Shown here: positions 13,792-14,630 of the stretch, piece after piece
How the letters are laid out: every line of letters begins with the position of its first letter
How positions within the stretch are numbered: position 1 is the stretch's first letter
From: Lachnospiraceae bacterium
Lineage (GTDB): Bacteria; Bacillota; Clostridia; Lachnospirales; Lachnospiraceae
Direction: 5' to 3'
Length of the DNA stretch: 14,630 nt
Assembly: GCA_016282215.1 (NCBI GenBank)
Contig: JAEEKC010000029.1
Coordinates: forward strand, 1-14,630
Notes under the pieces: model-generated
Told to the model about the DNA's origin: nothing
Database searches by the model: none
What the model saw: the letters and a program-made list of their open reading frames with translations, nothing else
Translations under genes and position numbers: made by a program

Positions 13792-14630
13792 ATGATGAGA
13801 TCACTTTATTCAGGCGTTTCCGGTCTGAAAACACACCAGATCAAAATGGATGTTATCGGTAATAACATCGCCAATGTCAATACCACATCTTATAAAGCAC
13901 AGTCGGTGACTTTTTCCGAGCTTATGTATCAGACAACGCAGACCGCATCGGGTGCAAATCCGGATACCGGTAAGGCCGGTGTCAATGCCCGTCAGGTAGG
14001 TCTCGGTGTTAAGAGCGGCGCGACCAAGATCAATATCGAGACGGCCGGATCTTCTCAGTCAACCGGCAATCCCTTTGATATCAGAATTACAGGTGATTCG
14101 TTCTTCGTAGTGAACGACGGAACCAAGAACTTCTTTACCAGAGACGGTTCCTTCTATGTAGACGGCGCAGGAAACCTGGCCATGAGCTCAAACGGTTACA
14201 ATGTTATGGGCTGGCAGGTAGATCAGCAGACGGGCAAGATCCGCAAGGATACGGTGAGCGCACTGCAGATCATGAGTCCCGAGAACCTGACTTACCCGCC
14301 CGAAGCAACCACCAAGGCTTATGTACAGGGCATCATTGATAAAAACGATCCCCAGGTTTCTTCCGAAGCAGGACGTATCGTTTCCGTCAGCCTGTTCGAT
14401 AACCGCGGTTATGCCTATACCGCAAAGCTGACCATGAAGGCTACCGGAGAAGAAGGAAAGTATACGGTTGAGCTGGATGACCTTCTTGATTCGGCCGGAA
14501 ACTCGGTCAAGACCGATGATACCAGGCTCGGCAGCGTGCAGAGCCTGGCAGAGCCGAAGACACTGTCACTTGCCAATGGTTATCGTATTGAAGGGACAAG
14601 CCTGATTTACAAGGATGATGACGGCGTTGA
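13792..14630 (+). CDS. flgE: flagellar hook protein FlgE, 3' end outside the window
   Basis: The subunit of the hook, the universal joint between rod and filament, exported by the flagellar type III system. The first 279 codons are present and the frame is open to the window edge. Seen: the N-terminal rod/hook motif MMRSLYSGVSGLKTHQIKMD followed by NNIANVNTTSYKA (about residues 24-36), the GVGVKSGATK-like strand, NPFDIRITGDSFFVV, FFTRDGSFYVDGAGN and GYNVMGWQ, all typical of FlgE and FlgF/G-like domains. ATG 13792 has AGGAGG ten bases upstream; a second ATG follows at once. C-ending codons (AAC, ATC, ACC, TTC) are more common than in the genes before it, as in strongly expressed genes. Confidence 0.95.
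   Translation, partial: MMRSLYSGVSGLKTHQIKMDVIGNNIANVNTTSYKAQSVTFSELMYQTTQTASGANPDTGKAGVNARQVGLGVKSGATKINIETAGSSQSTGNPFDIRITGDSFFVVNDGTKNFFTRDGSFYVDGAGNLAMSSNGYNVMGWQVDQQTGKIRKDTVSALQIMSPENLTYPPEATTKAYVQGIIDKNDPQVSSEAGRIVSVSLFDNRGYAYTAKLTMKATGEEGKYTVELDDLLDSAGNSVKTDDTRLGSVQSLAEPKTLSLANGYRIEGTSLIYKDDDGV

Overview
The window is a 14.6-kb piece of a bacterial chromosome of about 50% GC. All genes lie on the + strand. The order is topA (3' part) - codY - flgB - flgC - fliE - fliF - fliG - fliH - fliI - fliJ - ylxF/motE-like - fliK - flgD - flgE (5' part). CodY, its operator-like boxes, codY directly upstream of flgB and the long flagellar operon point to a motile Firmicute. The FliH, FliK and MotE-like sequences and the base composition suggest a gut or rumen Lachnospiraceae-type Clostridium. 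That placement is inference; no 16S gene is present.

Layout. Bases 1-2038 hold the end of DNA topoisomerase I. Bases 2039-2269 are a control region for codY: a near-perfect CodY box, a second weaker box over the -35, a strong sigma-A promoter, and a hairpin that could end topA transcripts. codY (2270-3058) is followed by a 291-bp spacer. That spacer holds a sigma-28-like promoter, about 100 nt of structured GGA-rich sequence closed by a Rho-independent terminator, then a palindrome and a sigma-A promoter for the flagellar operon. Bases 3350-13715 encode rod proteins (FlgB, FlgC), rod/MS-ring adaptor (FliE), MS ring (FliF), rotor/switch (FliG), the export ATPase complex (FliH, FliI, FliJ), a membrane-anchored MotE/YlxF-like protein, the hook-length ruler (FliK) and the hook cap (FlgD). 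The hook protein FlgE starts at 13792 and runs off the window. Together they build the hook-basal body in roughly the order of assembly.

The genes are conventional. The unusual content is in the spacers. (1) A second sigma-28-like promoter drives fliK; its leader begins with an exact match to the E. coli CsrA SELEX consensus, which also forms one arm of a long-range stem. (2) The sigma-28-like transcript between codY and flgB would be a ~100-nt RNA with five GGA triplets, a candidate CsrA-binding RNA. (3) Two copies of a two-hairpin intergenic repeat lie in opposite orientation inside the operon, with paired base changes in their stems. (4) An AT-rich, roughly 33-bp degenerate tandem repeat grows out of the 3' end of fliI. 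(5) The flgE leader is enclosed by a 7-bp stem joining the flgD stop codon to the flgE start codon. I found no CRISPR, tRNA, rRNA, insertion sequence or prophage.
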